Assembly: GCA_021780095.1 (NCBI GenBank)
Contig: JAJXZK010000383.1
Coordinates: 1-5,746 of the forward strand
From: Acidobacteriota bacterium
GTDB lineage: Bacteria > Acidobacteriota > Terriglobia > Terriglobales > Acidobacteriaceae
Direction of reading: 5' to 3'
DNA length: 5,746 nt
This document shows, in pieces, positions 1-5,373 of the stretch. The position numbers were made by a program, and so were the translations under genes. The notes below the pieces were generated by a model that was given only the letters and a program-made list of their open reading frames with translations, was not told the origin of the DNA and made no database searches. Numbering within the stretch: the stretch's first letter is position 1; every line of letters starts with the position of its first letter.

Positions 1-885
1 GGACGCGCCCGCGGCATATCTTACTTCGACGCCGATGGGCGTCTGCAGGAGCAGCTTTCCGACATCGTCGTCGTCTCCGCCTGCGCGGCGGAATCCGCTC
101 GCCTGCTGCTGAATTCGAAAAGCCGCCAGTACCCCGCCGGCATCGGAAATCGCTACGATCAGGTGGGGCGAAATCTGCAGGGCCATCACTACACCGGAGC
201 AGTCGGCTACTTCGATTTCGAAACCTACGACGACATCGGACCCGGCGCCAGCATTGCCATCACCGACTACAACCATGGCACACCGGGTCTATGCGGCGGC
301 GGCATGCTGGCCAACGAATTTATTCGCCTGCCCATTCATACCCTCGACCGTCTGCCCCCAAATACGCCGCGCTGGGGACTGGGGCATAAACACGCCATGC
401 GGAATTATCACAAGCGCACCATCGTCGTAATCGGTCCCACACAGCAGATTCCTACTGAGCACGCGCGCGTCACCGTGGATCCTTCGGTGAAAGATAAGTG
501 GGGCTTACCGGTCGTCCGCTTCCAGGGCAATTGTCACCCTCACACATTTGAGATTGGCGACATTCAAGCCAAACGAGCCGAAACATGGCTCAAAGAAGCG
601 GGTGCCATCGACACGTCATTGATGACATCCCGCCCGGAAGTGCGACCCGAGGTGATTGAAGCCAGTCAGCATCAGGCGGGCACCTGTCGTATGGGCAACG
701 ATCCCCGCTCCTCTGTTGTGAACCGCGACTGTCAAATCCATGACGTCGACAACGTGTTCGTCATCGACTCCAGCGTAAACGTCACTAATGGAGGGTTTAA
801 TCCTGCGCTCACTATCATGGCCATCGCCTTCTTCGCCTCGCAGTCGCTCGTCCGCAACTGGAAGGGCACGGGATTCCGCTCATGA
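1..885 (+). CDS. GMC-family oxidoreductase, C-terminal part (5' end outside window)
   Basis: This frame is open from base 1 and ends at TGA 883-885, giving 294 residues. Family members are usually 500-600 residues, so roughly half is missing, including the N-terminal FAD-binding GxGxxG and any Tat signal. Near the start, VVVSACAAESARLLLNS (residues 23-39) matches the conserved strand-helix where GMC enzymes usually read AGAxESxRLLL. The C-terminal GMC domain is clear: HQAGTCRMG (residues 224-232), VVNRDCQIHDVDNVFVIDSS, then GGFNPALTIMA. By alignment with choline oxidase (His466/Asn510), the catalytic pair should be His224 and Asn267. Known biology: such FAD dehydrogenases oxidise alcohol or ring hydroxyls of sugars, polyols or sugar acids, and many pass electrons to a cytochrome c subunit. 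The start of the next gene overlaps this stop, so the two are probably translationally coupled and may form one complex. The substrate cannot be read from this half. Gluconate-2-dehydrogenase-like or glucoside-3-dehydrogenase-like large subunits are the likeliest relatives. Confidence 0.9.
   Translation, partial: GRARGISYFDADGRLQEQLSDIVVVSACAAESARLLLNSKSRQYPAGIGNRYDQVGRNLQGHHYTGAVGYFDFETYDDIGPGASIAITDYNHGTPGLCGGGMLANEFIRLPIHTLDRLPPNTPRWGLGHKHAMRNYHKRTIVVIGPTQQIPTEHARVTVDPSVKDKWGLPVVRFQGNCHPHTFEIGDIQAKRAETWLKEAGAIDTSLMTSRPEVRPEVIEASQHQAGTCRMGNDPRSSVVNRDCQIHDVDNVFVIDSSVNVTNGGFNPALTIMAIAFFASQSLVRNWKGTGFRS
882..885 (+). other. ATGA stop-start overlap (translational coupling)
   Basis: The TGA of the GMC oxidoreductase (883-885) lies inside the ATGA that starts the cytochrome gene (ATG 882-884). 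This four-base overlap is the classic arrangement for coupled translation of subunits needed in matched amounts, and it is the best evidence that the two proteins work together. Confidence 0.9.
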
Positions 886-1970
886 TGAGATTCATCCGGT
901 ACCTGGCGATCGCCGCTGCATCGATCGCCATCCTCGCCATCCTCGGCACCTTCGGCGCATCGGAGTACTACACCTCCCAGCTCGGATCCGGCTGCGCCAA
1001 CTGCCATGAAATGGCAGACTATGTAGGCGCTGTGCATGGATCGAATCATCGCAATGTCGGCTGTCAGGATTGCCACACCGCAACCCTCTCCACCAAACTG
1101 CGCCACATTCGCGTGCACCTCATCCATAGCTGGCCAGAAGAGATTCGTCTGCGCGATGTGGACGTCGTTCGCATGACGAAAAGTTGTCAGCAGTGCCATC
1201 AGCAGGAATACGCGACCTGGCACGCTGGGCCGCACAGCGCCACCTACAATCAGATTTTCATGAACTACGATCAAAACTCCAAGCAGCATTTAATGGAGGA
1301 TTGTTTCCGCTGTCATGGTATGCACTTCGACGGCTCCATTCGCGACCTGGTTCAGCCTGTGAGCACGAACGGCCCCTGGCATCTAGTCCGCAAAGATTTG
1401 GGCGACCAGCCCACCATTCCCTGCCAAAGCTGCCATTGGGTGCATCGTCCCGGCGCCGTTCAGGAGAAGCCGTCGGATCGCATTTCAGTAGCGGGCAGTG
1501 CTGTCAACGGAACATTGGCATTCTTCGACCGCCGCGAGAGCATGCACTTTACTGCGACATCGCTTCAAATCCCACAATTGCAGGAACGTGCGCGCCTGGT
1601 GAAGATGAGCGCGGATCCTCGTCAGGCCATGTGTTACGAGTGCCACGGCCCACGCATCCCTGAAACCGGTACGGTTGCCGCTATGAACCACTGGGGTCCG
1701 CAGGTGGGGACAGGCGACGATCGCACCCCAACCGGCGTGCATGAGGGACTCAGTTGCGTCGCATGCCATAACGGACACAACGAAAATACTCGAGCCTCCT
1801 GCGCCACCTGCCACGCTGCGAAAGCTGAATGCAAACTCGACGTGGAGAAAATGGATACCACGTACTTCAATCCAAAGAGTGCGCACAATATTCATTGGGT
1901 GAAATGCATGGATTGCCACCAACATGGCATCCCCAAATCCATGGCAACTCCGCAAGTCGCCGGTCAATAG
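882..1970 (+). CDS. Membrane-anchored nonahaem cytochrome c, NapC/NrfH-like N-terminus
   Basis: This 362-residue protein has nine CXXCH haem c sites, starting at residues 38, 61, 102, 141, 181, 251, 292, 307 and 342. Arg3 and Arg6 precede a hydrophobic helix (about residues 7-25) with no convincing cleavage site, so it is probably an uncleaved anchor with the haem domain in the periplasm. The first site is CANCHEM, a CXXCHXM motif. In NrfH-type quinol dehydrogenases that Met ligates haem 1 near the quinone site, and SNHRNVGCQDCH just after it also resembles that family. NrfH proteins are about 150-180 residues with four haems, so this one is extended by about five more. Eighteen further histidines can supply distal ligands. 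The start ATG at 882 overlaps the upstream stop as ATGA. Met2 is an alternative start, and the upstream GGGA at 870-873 is only a weak ribosome site, consistent with coupling. Inference: it relays electrons between the GMC flavoprotein and quinones or a terminal acceptor. A part in an unseen reductase complex is the main alternative. Confidence 0.93.
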   Translation: MMRFIRYLAIAAASIAILAILGTFGASEYYTSQLGSGCANCHEMADYVGAVHGSNHRNVGCQDCHTATLSTKLRHIRVHLIHSWPEEIRLRDVDVVRMTKSCQQCHQQEYATWHAGPHSATYNQIFMNYDQNSKQHLMEDCFRCHGMHFDGSIRDLVQPVSTNGPWHLVRKDLGDQPTIPCQSCHWVHRPGAVQEKPSDRISVAGSAVNGTLAFFDRRESMHFTATSLQIPQLQERARLVKMSADPRQAMCYECHGPRIPETGTVAAMNHWGPQVGTGDDRTPTGVHEGLSCVACHNGHNENTRASCATCHAAKAECKLDVEKMDTTYFNPKSAHNIHWVKCMDCHQHGIPKSMATPQVAGQ

Positions 1971-2152
1971 CCATCCAGCGCAGGCGGAATACCCGGTGGC
2001 CTTAACGATGCATCCCAGTTCGCCGCAACTCAATCCCTTCGGATGGTACCGTGGACCTTAGGCTTCTTCCTCAGGAACCGTCGGGCGCGTGCGCGATTGA
2101 TTTTCGAAGCCCGGGCAAAGCATTCCATCCAGATTTTCAAAGGAGCGCGTCG
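1971..2152. other. Gap between cytochrome and kduD-like genes, no gene seen
   Basis: These 182 bases contain no supported gene. The frame of the SDR stays open back to a GTG at 2051, but the extra residues are unlike the family and that GTG has no ribosome site. The only structure seen is a short inverted repeat, TTCCT-C-AGGAA (2067-2077). No convincing terminator or sigma70 promoter is visible, so read-through from the upstream operon is possible but not shown. Confidence 0.5.
2139..2145 (+). promoter_or_regulatory. Shine-Dalgarno deciding the kduD start
   Basis: AAAGGAG ends seven bases before ATG 2153. It is the strongest ribosome-binding match in the region and fixes the start there rather than at the in-frame GTG 2051. 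The resulting N-terminus (MAVLDLFSLKGKNALVTG) matches the usual start of KduD-type SDRs. Confidence 0.88.
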
Positions 2153-2917
2153 ATGGCAGTCCTCGATCTATTCAGCCTGAAAGGCAAAAATGCATTGGTC
2201 ACGGGCTCGTCCCAGGGTCTTGGTGCAGGCATGGCCCTTGCCTTAGCGCAGGCAGGCGCCAATGTCACATTGCACGGCCGTAATGATGTCTCAAAAGCGA
2301 CCATCGAAGAAGTCGCAAAGACGGGCGCTCGATCCCTCTCTGTGGTTGGCGACGTACGCGACCCCGCGGTCTGCACGCGCATTGTCGACGAAACGGTGAA
2401 GGCCTTCGGTTCCATCGATATTCTGGTGAACAATGCGGGCACCATTCGGCGCGCGGCCGCCGCCGAGCATTCCCATGAATTCTGGGCGACCGTCATCGAC
2501 ACCAATCTCAACAGCGTCTTTTACCTGAGCCAATATGCCGGCACAAAGATGCTGGCGCAGGGTTCGGGCAAGATCATCAACATCGCTTCCATGCTGACGT
2601 TTCAAGGCGGCATTCTCGTTTCCAGTTACGCCGCCGCCAAGGGCGCGGTCGGCCAACTGACCAAGGCGCTTGCCAACGAGTGGGCTTCGAAGGGAGTGAA
2701 CGTGAATGCCATCGCACCCGGTTACATGGAGACGGCCAACACGGCACCGCTGCGAGCCGATGAAGAACGCTCCAAGGCGATCCTGAGCCGAATTCCCGCG
2801 GGACGATGGGGTCTGCCGTCAGACATGGCAGGCGCAACCGTCTTTTTGGCTTCGGCGGCCAGCAATTACGTCCACGGACATATTCTTGTCGTGGACGGCG
2901 GATGGCTTTGCCGCTAA
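2153..2917 (+). CDS. kduD: KduD-like short-chain dehydrogenase (2-dehydro-3-deoxy-D-gluconate 5-dehydrogenase)
   Basis: The protein has 254 residues, close to the roughly 253 of E. coli KduD. All classical SDR landmarks are present: TGSSQGLG cofactor loop (17-24), GDVRD (66-70), NNAG (93-96), Asn118, catalytic Ser146, and Tyr159-x3-Lys163 (YAAAK), followed by the PG turn at 189-190. The C-terminal third is diagnostic. APGYMETANT, LRADEERS, RIPAGRWGLPSD, FLASAASNYV and VDGGWL resemble the KduD/2-deoxy-D-gluconate 3-dehydrogenase group much more than generic FabG-like SDRs. KduD is a cytoplasmic enzyme that interconverts 2,5-diketo-3-deoxygluconate and 2-keto-3-deoxygluconate with NAD(H), in pectin and uronate breakdown. 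Relatives act on other keto-sugar acids, so the substrate here is provisional. It lies 182 bases after the cytochrome gene on the same strand and may belong to the same transcript; no KduI or KDG kinase gene is in the window. Confidence 0.88.
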   Translation: MAVLDLFSLKGKNALVTGSSQGLGAGMALALAQAGANVTLHGRNDVSKATIEEVAKTGARSLSVVGDVRDPAVCTRIVDETVKAFGSIDILVNNAGTIRRAAAAEHSHEFWATVIDTNLNSVFYLSQYAGTKMLAQGSGKIINIASMLTFQGGILVSSYAAAKGAVGQLTKALANEWASKGVNVNAIAPGYMETANTAPLRADEERSKAILSRIPAGRWGLPSDMAGATVFLASAASNYVHGHILVVDGGWLCR

Positions 2918-3192
2918 CGCAATCCCGTGGTCAATATATTGTTGAACAACCCGAATGTCCGACTCGGGCCATCGTTCAGATCAATCATTGATGACCTTCC
3001 CGGACTTGCCGCTTTGCGCTGTTCGCCGCAGTATCCTTCCGAGCCTTGCGCTCCTCTATTGAATCTGCTGCGCAGTAGAAGGAGTAGACTGCCTCCAAAG
3101 GGTTAGTGGCTCTTCTGAGAGCGACGAACTTTCCACTGATCCCACTTCAAGGCTTCCTATTACATCTCAGGAGCATCCTCGGAGGTTTTGTC
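2918..3192. other. Intergenic region between kduD-like and AsmA-like genes
   Basis: These 275 bases carry no supported gene. The first 80 bases hold several short inverted repeats: CAATATATTG (2932-2941), TTGTT-G-AACAA (2939-2949), CCCGA-9-TCGGG (2950-2968) and ATCAAT-C-ATTGAT (2980-2992). None has a T-tract, so none is a standard intrinsic terminator. I found no sigma70 pair with acceptable spacing, yet the gap suggests the AsmA gene has its own promoter here. An in-frame GTG at 3106 would extend that gene but has no ribosome site. Confidence 0.45.
3181..3185 (+). promoter_or_regulatory. Shine-Dalgarno of the AsmA-like gene
   Basis: GGAGG ends seven bases before ATG 3193. It supports this start over the in-frame GTG at 3106, and the start places the basic residues Lys2 and Arg3 directly before the hydrophobic anchor, as expected for an exported or inner-membrane-anchored protein. 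Confidence 0.88.
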
Positions 3193-4839
3193 ATGAAACG
3201 CAACCTTACCATTGCCGGCGCAGCGCTAGGCGTGCTCATCCTCATCCTCATCCTCATTCCAATGTTCGTGAGTGCCAACACCTTCCGTCCCAAACTTGAG
3301 TCCATGGCCTCGAAGGCGCTGGGGCGCAAGGTCCAGATCGGCAATCTCGGCTTCTCATTATTTTCCGGCTCCTTGACCGCCGACAATCTCTCCATCGCAG
3401 ACGATCCAAACTTTAGCCAGTCGCCATTCCTGACTGCCTCCGCGCTTAAGGTCGGCGTCAAGGTCTGGCCTCTCATCACGTCCAAGCAACTTGAAGTCAC
3501 CAGCATCGTAATTGAGAAGCCAGTGGTACACCTGATTTCGAACGCGTCGAATCAATGGAACTATTCCACCTTGGCTACGACAGCAAATTCGGCTCCCAGC
3601 CAGCCTGCATCGCAGGGCGCCGGCAATCTGACCGTGGGCAAGTTGGAGGTCAAAGATGGCCAGGTCACGATGATGCAGGCCGGGGCCAAATCTCCCAGCG
3701 TCTACAGTAATGTCCAAGCGGAAACGAAGAACATTTCCCTCACTTCGGCCTTCCCGGTGACGCTTTCGACGGATCTGCCAGGCGGCGGCACAATGAAGCT
3801 CAACGGCACAGTGGGTCCGGTCAACTCCACAAACGCCACGTTCACTCCTGTGGAAGGCGACGTCACAGTCGACTCATTCGATATCGCGAAAAGCGGGTTC
3901 GTGGAACCCTCCAGCGGAATGAGCGGCATTGTCGATTTAACGACTCACCTGAGCGCCGCCAACGCCAAAGCCCACCTGAAAGGTGTGGCCACCATGCGCA
4001 AACTTAAATTAGCCGTGAATGGCGGGCCTTCCGGTGTGCCGATAGCGATGGACTTCGACCTGGACTACAGCATGCCGGAGAGTTCCGGCACCTTGAATAG
4101 CGGGCTGCTGCATGTGGGCCATGCCCAGGCCAATGTCAAAGGTGCCTTCGCCAGCAAAGCGGCGGTCACATCGATCGACATGAATGCTGCGGGCCAGGGC
4201 ATGCCGATTGACGACATCGTCGCTGCTCTTCCCGCCTTCGGCGTCATCTTGCCCTCAGGATCTACACTCCATGGCGGAACCTTGAACATGAATGTTCACG
4301 GACAGGGTCCCACTTCCGCATTGGTTGCCACTGGCAACGTGGGCGCTTTCAATACACGGCTGGCTGGATTTGATTTGGGCTCGAAACTCTCCGCAGTCTC
4401 AAAATTCACAGGCGGCCACGTCCCTAGCGGTGACACTCAAATTCAGCACCTGACCAGCGACATCAACTACAGTCCTGCCGGAATCCAAGCTTCGAACATT
4501 GATCTTGTCGTGGTTGGCATTGGCCAAGTCACCGGCAGCGGCACTATGAGCGCGAGCAATGCGCTTAATTTCCACTTGGTGGCCCAACTCAGCCCCAGTG
4601 GCGGCATCCTTGGAAATTCAGTGGGCAAAAGCGTCTCCATGGTGAAGCTCCCCTTCGCTGTGCAGGGAACTGCCAGCCAGCCAAAAATTATTCCGGATGT
4701 CGGCGGCATCGTGGGTGGCGCTGTCACCGGCCTGGCCGGCTCGCTTGGGGGCGTAACCAAGGGAAGCGTCGGGAACGCAGGAGCGGCTGCACAACAGCTT
4801 AGCAAGGGACTAGGCGGCTTTCTCAATAAGAAGCCGTAG
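3193..4839 (+). CDS. AsmA-family envelope protein
   Basis: The product has 548 residues. MKRN is followed by one hydrophobic helix (about residues 6-26, including four Leu-Ile pairs) with no clear cleavage site, so it is probably anchored in the inner membrane with the rest in the periplasm. The segment after the anchor is the characteristic AsmA N-terminus: FRPKLESMASKALGRKVQIG (31-50), then FSLFSGSLTADNLSIADDPN (54-73), and IVIEKPVVHLISNASNQWNY (105-124). The remainder is low-complexity, beta-rich repeat-like sequence rich in Gly, Ser, Thr and Asn, as in AsmA/DUF748-type proteins. An AsmA C-terminal-like region lies at about 370-500, and the last 50 residues are a Gly/Ala-rich tail. Family knowledge: AsmA-like proteins are large periplasm-spanning proteins tied to outer-membrane biogenesis or lipid transfer between membranes. 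This one is short next to TamB or YhdP and about the size of E. coli AsmA. Its exact role is unknown, and it has no obvious link to the dehydrogenase genes. Confidence 0.85.
   Translation: MKRNLTIAGAALGVLILILILIPMFVSANTFRPKLESMASKALGRKVQIGNLGFSLFSGSLTADNLSIADDPNFSQSPFLTASALKVGVKVWPLITSKQLEVTSIVIEKPVVHLISNASNQWNYSTLATTANSAPSQPASQGAGNLTVGKLEVKDGQVTMMQAGAKSPSVYSNVQAETKNISLTSAFPVTLSTDLPGGGTMKLNGTVGPVNSTNATFTPVEGDVTVDSFDIAKSGFVEPSSGMSGIVDLTTHLSAANAKAHLKGVATMRKLKLAVNGGPSGVPIAMDFDLDYSMPESSGTLNSGLLHVGHAQANVKGAFASKAAVTSIDMNAAGQGMPIDDIVAALPAFGVILPSGSTLHGGTLNMNVHGQGPTSALVATGNVGAFNTRLAGFDLGSKLSAVSKFTGGHVPSGDTQIQHLTSDINYSPAGIQASNIDLVVVGIGQVTGSGTMSASNALNFHLVAQLSPSGGILGNSVGKSVSMVKLPFAVQGTASQPKIIPDVGGIVGGAVTGLAGSLGGVTKGSVGNAGAAAQQLSKGLGGFLNKKP
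3235..3258 (+). repeat. In-frame hexanucleotide tandem repeat (CTCATC)3 CTCATT
   Basis: Four tandem hexamers, three identical CTCATC and one CTCATT, encode Leu-Ile four times (residues 15-22) in the membrane helix of the AsmA-like protein. Gain or loss of a unit would add or remove two residues without shifting the frame. Confidence 0.9.
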
Positions 4840-4877
4840 AGTCGCAGGAATCGAAACGATTTTCCCACACATCGTAT

Positions 4878-4898
4878 GCGAGGGTCGCGTGTCCTCGC
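4878..4898 (+). terminator. Weak terminator-like hairpin after the AsmA-like gene
   Basis: GCGAGG (4878-4883) pairs perfectly with CCTCGC (4893-4898) around a nine-base loop, 39 bases after the AsmA stop. A TTTT run occurs only at 4910-4913, eleven bases beyond the stem, so this is not a canonical intrinsic terminator. It may still end or protect the asmA transcript. Confidence 0.3.
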
Positions 4899-4950
4899 GC
4901 GGCCGCTCGTTTTAACCTTCACGCAGCAAATGTTCAGCCCGAGTCCCTCT

Positions 4951-4965
4951 GCAACGTTCCGTTGC
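4951..4965. repeat. Perfect hairpin 1 of a three-hairpin cluster
   Basis: GCAACG (4951-4956) and CGTTGC (4960-4965) are exact reverse complements around a three-base loop, TTC. It is the first of three such structures within 62 bases. Confidence 0.8.
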
Positions 4966-4977
4966 CATGATCCAATG

Positions 4978-4999
4978 CGCTTCAATTGAAATTGAAGCG
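4978..4999. repeat. Perfect 10-bp inverted repeat, hairpin 2 of the cluster
   Basis: CGCTTCAATT (4978-4987) and AATTGAAGCG (4990-4999) are exact reverse complements separated by GA. A two-base gap is too tight for an RNA loop without opening the inner pairs, so it could be a dimeric protein-binding site in DNA, or an RNA hairpin with a slightly wider loop. This is the longest perfect inverted repeat I found in the window. Confidence 0.85.
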
Positions 5000-5012
5000 G
5001 CAGCGACTGCCG
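4998..5012. repeat. Perfect hairpin 3 of the cluster
   Basis: CGGCAG (4998-5003) and CTGCCG (5007-5012) are exact reverse complements around CGA. The first two bases are shared with the right arm of the preceding repeat, so the two stems compete or stack. A further palindrome, TGTCGACA, follows at 5014-5021. Confidence 0.8.
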
Positions 5013-5109
5013 TTGTCGACACCGATATCACCAAGCTTCTCGTCACTATTGCGCTTGCCATCGAATTTGTTTCTTTCCTTCCCTTTTGAACTGCTTTTCC
5101 AGAGTTGCT

Positions 5110-5131
5110 AATGTTCTTAAAGAATGTTCTT
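5110..5131. repeat. Tandem 9-mer direct repeat AATGTTCTT
   Basis: AATGTTCTT occurs at 5110-5118 and again at 5123-5131, a 13-base period. The junction also forms the inverted repeat TTCTT-A-AAGAA (5114-5124). Iterated sites of this kind upstream of a gene can be regulator half-sites, although the region is AT-rich and chance similarity is not excluded. Confidence 0.7.
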
Positions 5132-5151
5132 GCTATTTGCCCTCTTCGCTT

Positions 5152-5191
5152 GATACTTTGGTATCCATTCATTGAGTTCCTGATACCAAGG
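5152..5191. repeat. Compound GATAC/GTATC inverted repeat
   Basis: GATAC (5152-5156) and GTATC (5161-5165) form an inverted repeat around TTTG. The segment CTTTGGTATC (5156-5165) also pairs over ten positions, with one G-T wobble, with GATACCAAGG (5182-5191) across a 16-base loop. Three copies of one half-site in 40 bases, about 75 bases upstream of the -35 box, suggest an activator or repressor site, or two alternative RNA hairpins if transcribed. Confidence 0.7.
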
Positions 5192-5264
5192 CGTCTGCTT
5201 TCGCAAGCTGTCACAATAAATGCTTCTCTGATTGGTAGGGCTTTTACCCAGGGGAATGTTTTTG

Positions 5265-5294
5265 TTGACAACACCGTGAGGAGAAACTTAATAT
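5265..5294 (+). promoter_or_regulatory. Sigma70-like promoter for the TonB-receptor-like gene
   Basis: A perfect -35 box TTGACA (5265-5270) is followed, after 18 bases, by TAATAT (5289-5294), which matches four of six -10 positions. The start of transcription would be near 5301, giving a leader of about 70 bases before ATG 5374. The -35 box sits inside the inverted repeat TGTTG-A-CAACA (5263-5273), where a bound regulator could block RNA polymerase. The -10 match and the long spacer are the weak points. Confidence 0.55.
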
Positions 5295-5360
5295 CTCGTG
5301 CAAAATGGGATGGGCTGGAATTAGTTCGCAAAAAAGTTGTTCATGTAGCAATTACACTTT

Positions 5361-5366
5361 CGGAGG
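5361..5366 (+). promoter_or_regulatory. Shine-Dalgarno deciding the TonB-receptor-like start
   Basis: CGGAGG ends seven bases before ATG 5374. Together with the typical signal peptide that starts there, it fixes the start codon. Confidence 0.88.
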
Positions 5367-5373
5367 TTCGGGG

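Larger units (their letters stand above)
4840..5373. other. 534-base noncoding region upstream of the TonB-receptor-like gene
   Basis: No convincing gene is seen on either strand. The open frames here lack ribosome sites, start at rare codons or look compositionally random. The region contains a terminator-like hairpin (4878-4898), three packed inverted repeats (4951-5012), a pyrimidine-rich stretch on the + strand (about 5058-5100), a 9-mer tandem repeat (5110-5131), a compound inverted repeat (5152-5191), a promoter (5265-5294) and a leader of about 70 bases. By hand count, 5041-5340 is about 42% G+C, clearly lower than the flanking genes, as expected for regulatory DNA. An unannotated small RNA is possible. 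Confidence 0.7.

Noticed and set aside
732..1289. Long open frame on the - strand over the GMC/cytochrome junction
   Set aside because: It lies antisense to two well-supported genes, and its translation has no recognisable motif. It is a by-product of G+C-rich codon use on the opposite strand.
1485..2033. Open frame of 182 codons on the - strand over the cytochrome gene
   Set aside because: The nine CXXCH motifs prove the + strand frame. The antisense product shows no family features.
2051..2152. Upstream GTG start for the kduD-like gene
   Set aside because: It would add 34 residues unlike the family and has no ribosome site, whereas AAAGGAG lies seven bases before ATG 2153.
3106..3192. Upstream GTG start for the AsmA-like gene
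   Set aside because: No ribosome site precedes it, and it would bury the basic-plus-hydrophobic anchor behind 29 residues. GGAGG before ATG 3193 decides the start.
4843..4862. T-arm-like sequence of a possible - strand tRNA
   Set aside because: The complement reads GTTTCGATTCC, but the flanking bases do not form a five-pair T stem and no cloverleaf could be built around it.
4899..4906. GCGGCCGC (NotI-type) palindrome as a sign of vector sequence
   Set aside because: A single 8-base palindrome in G+C-rich DNA is unremarkable, and neither side resembles vector.
4912..5331. 139-codon open frame on the - strand in the noncoding region
   Set aside because: It starts at TTG without a Shine-Dalgarno, crosses the repeat cluster and promoter, and its translation resembles no known domain.
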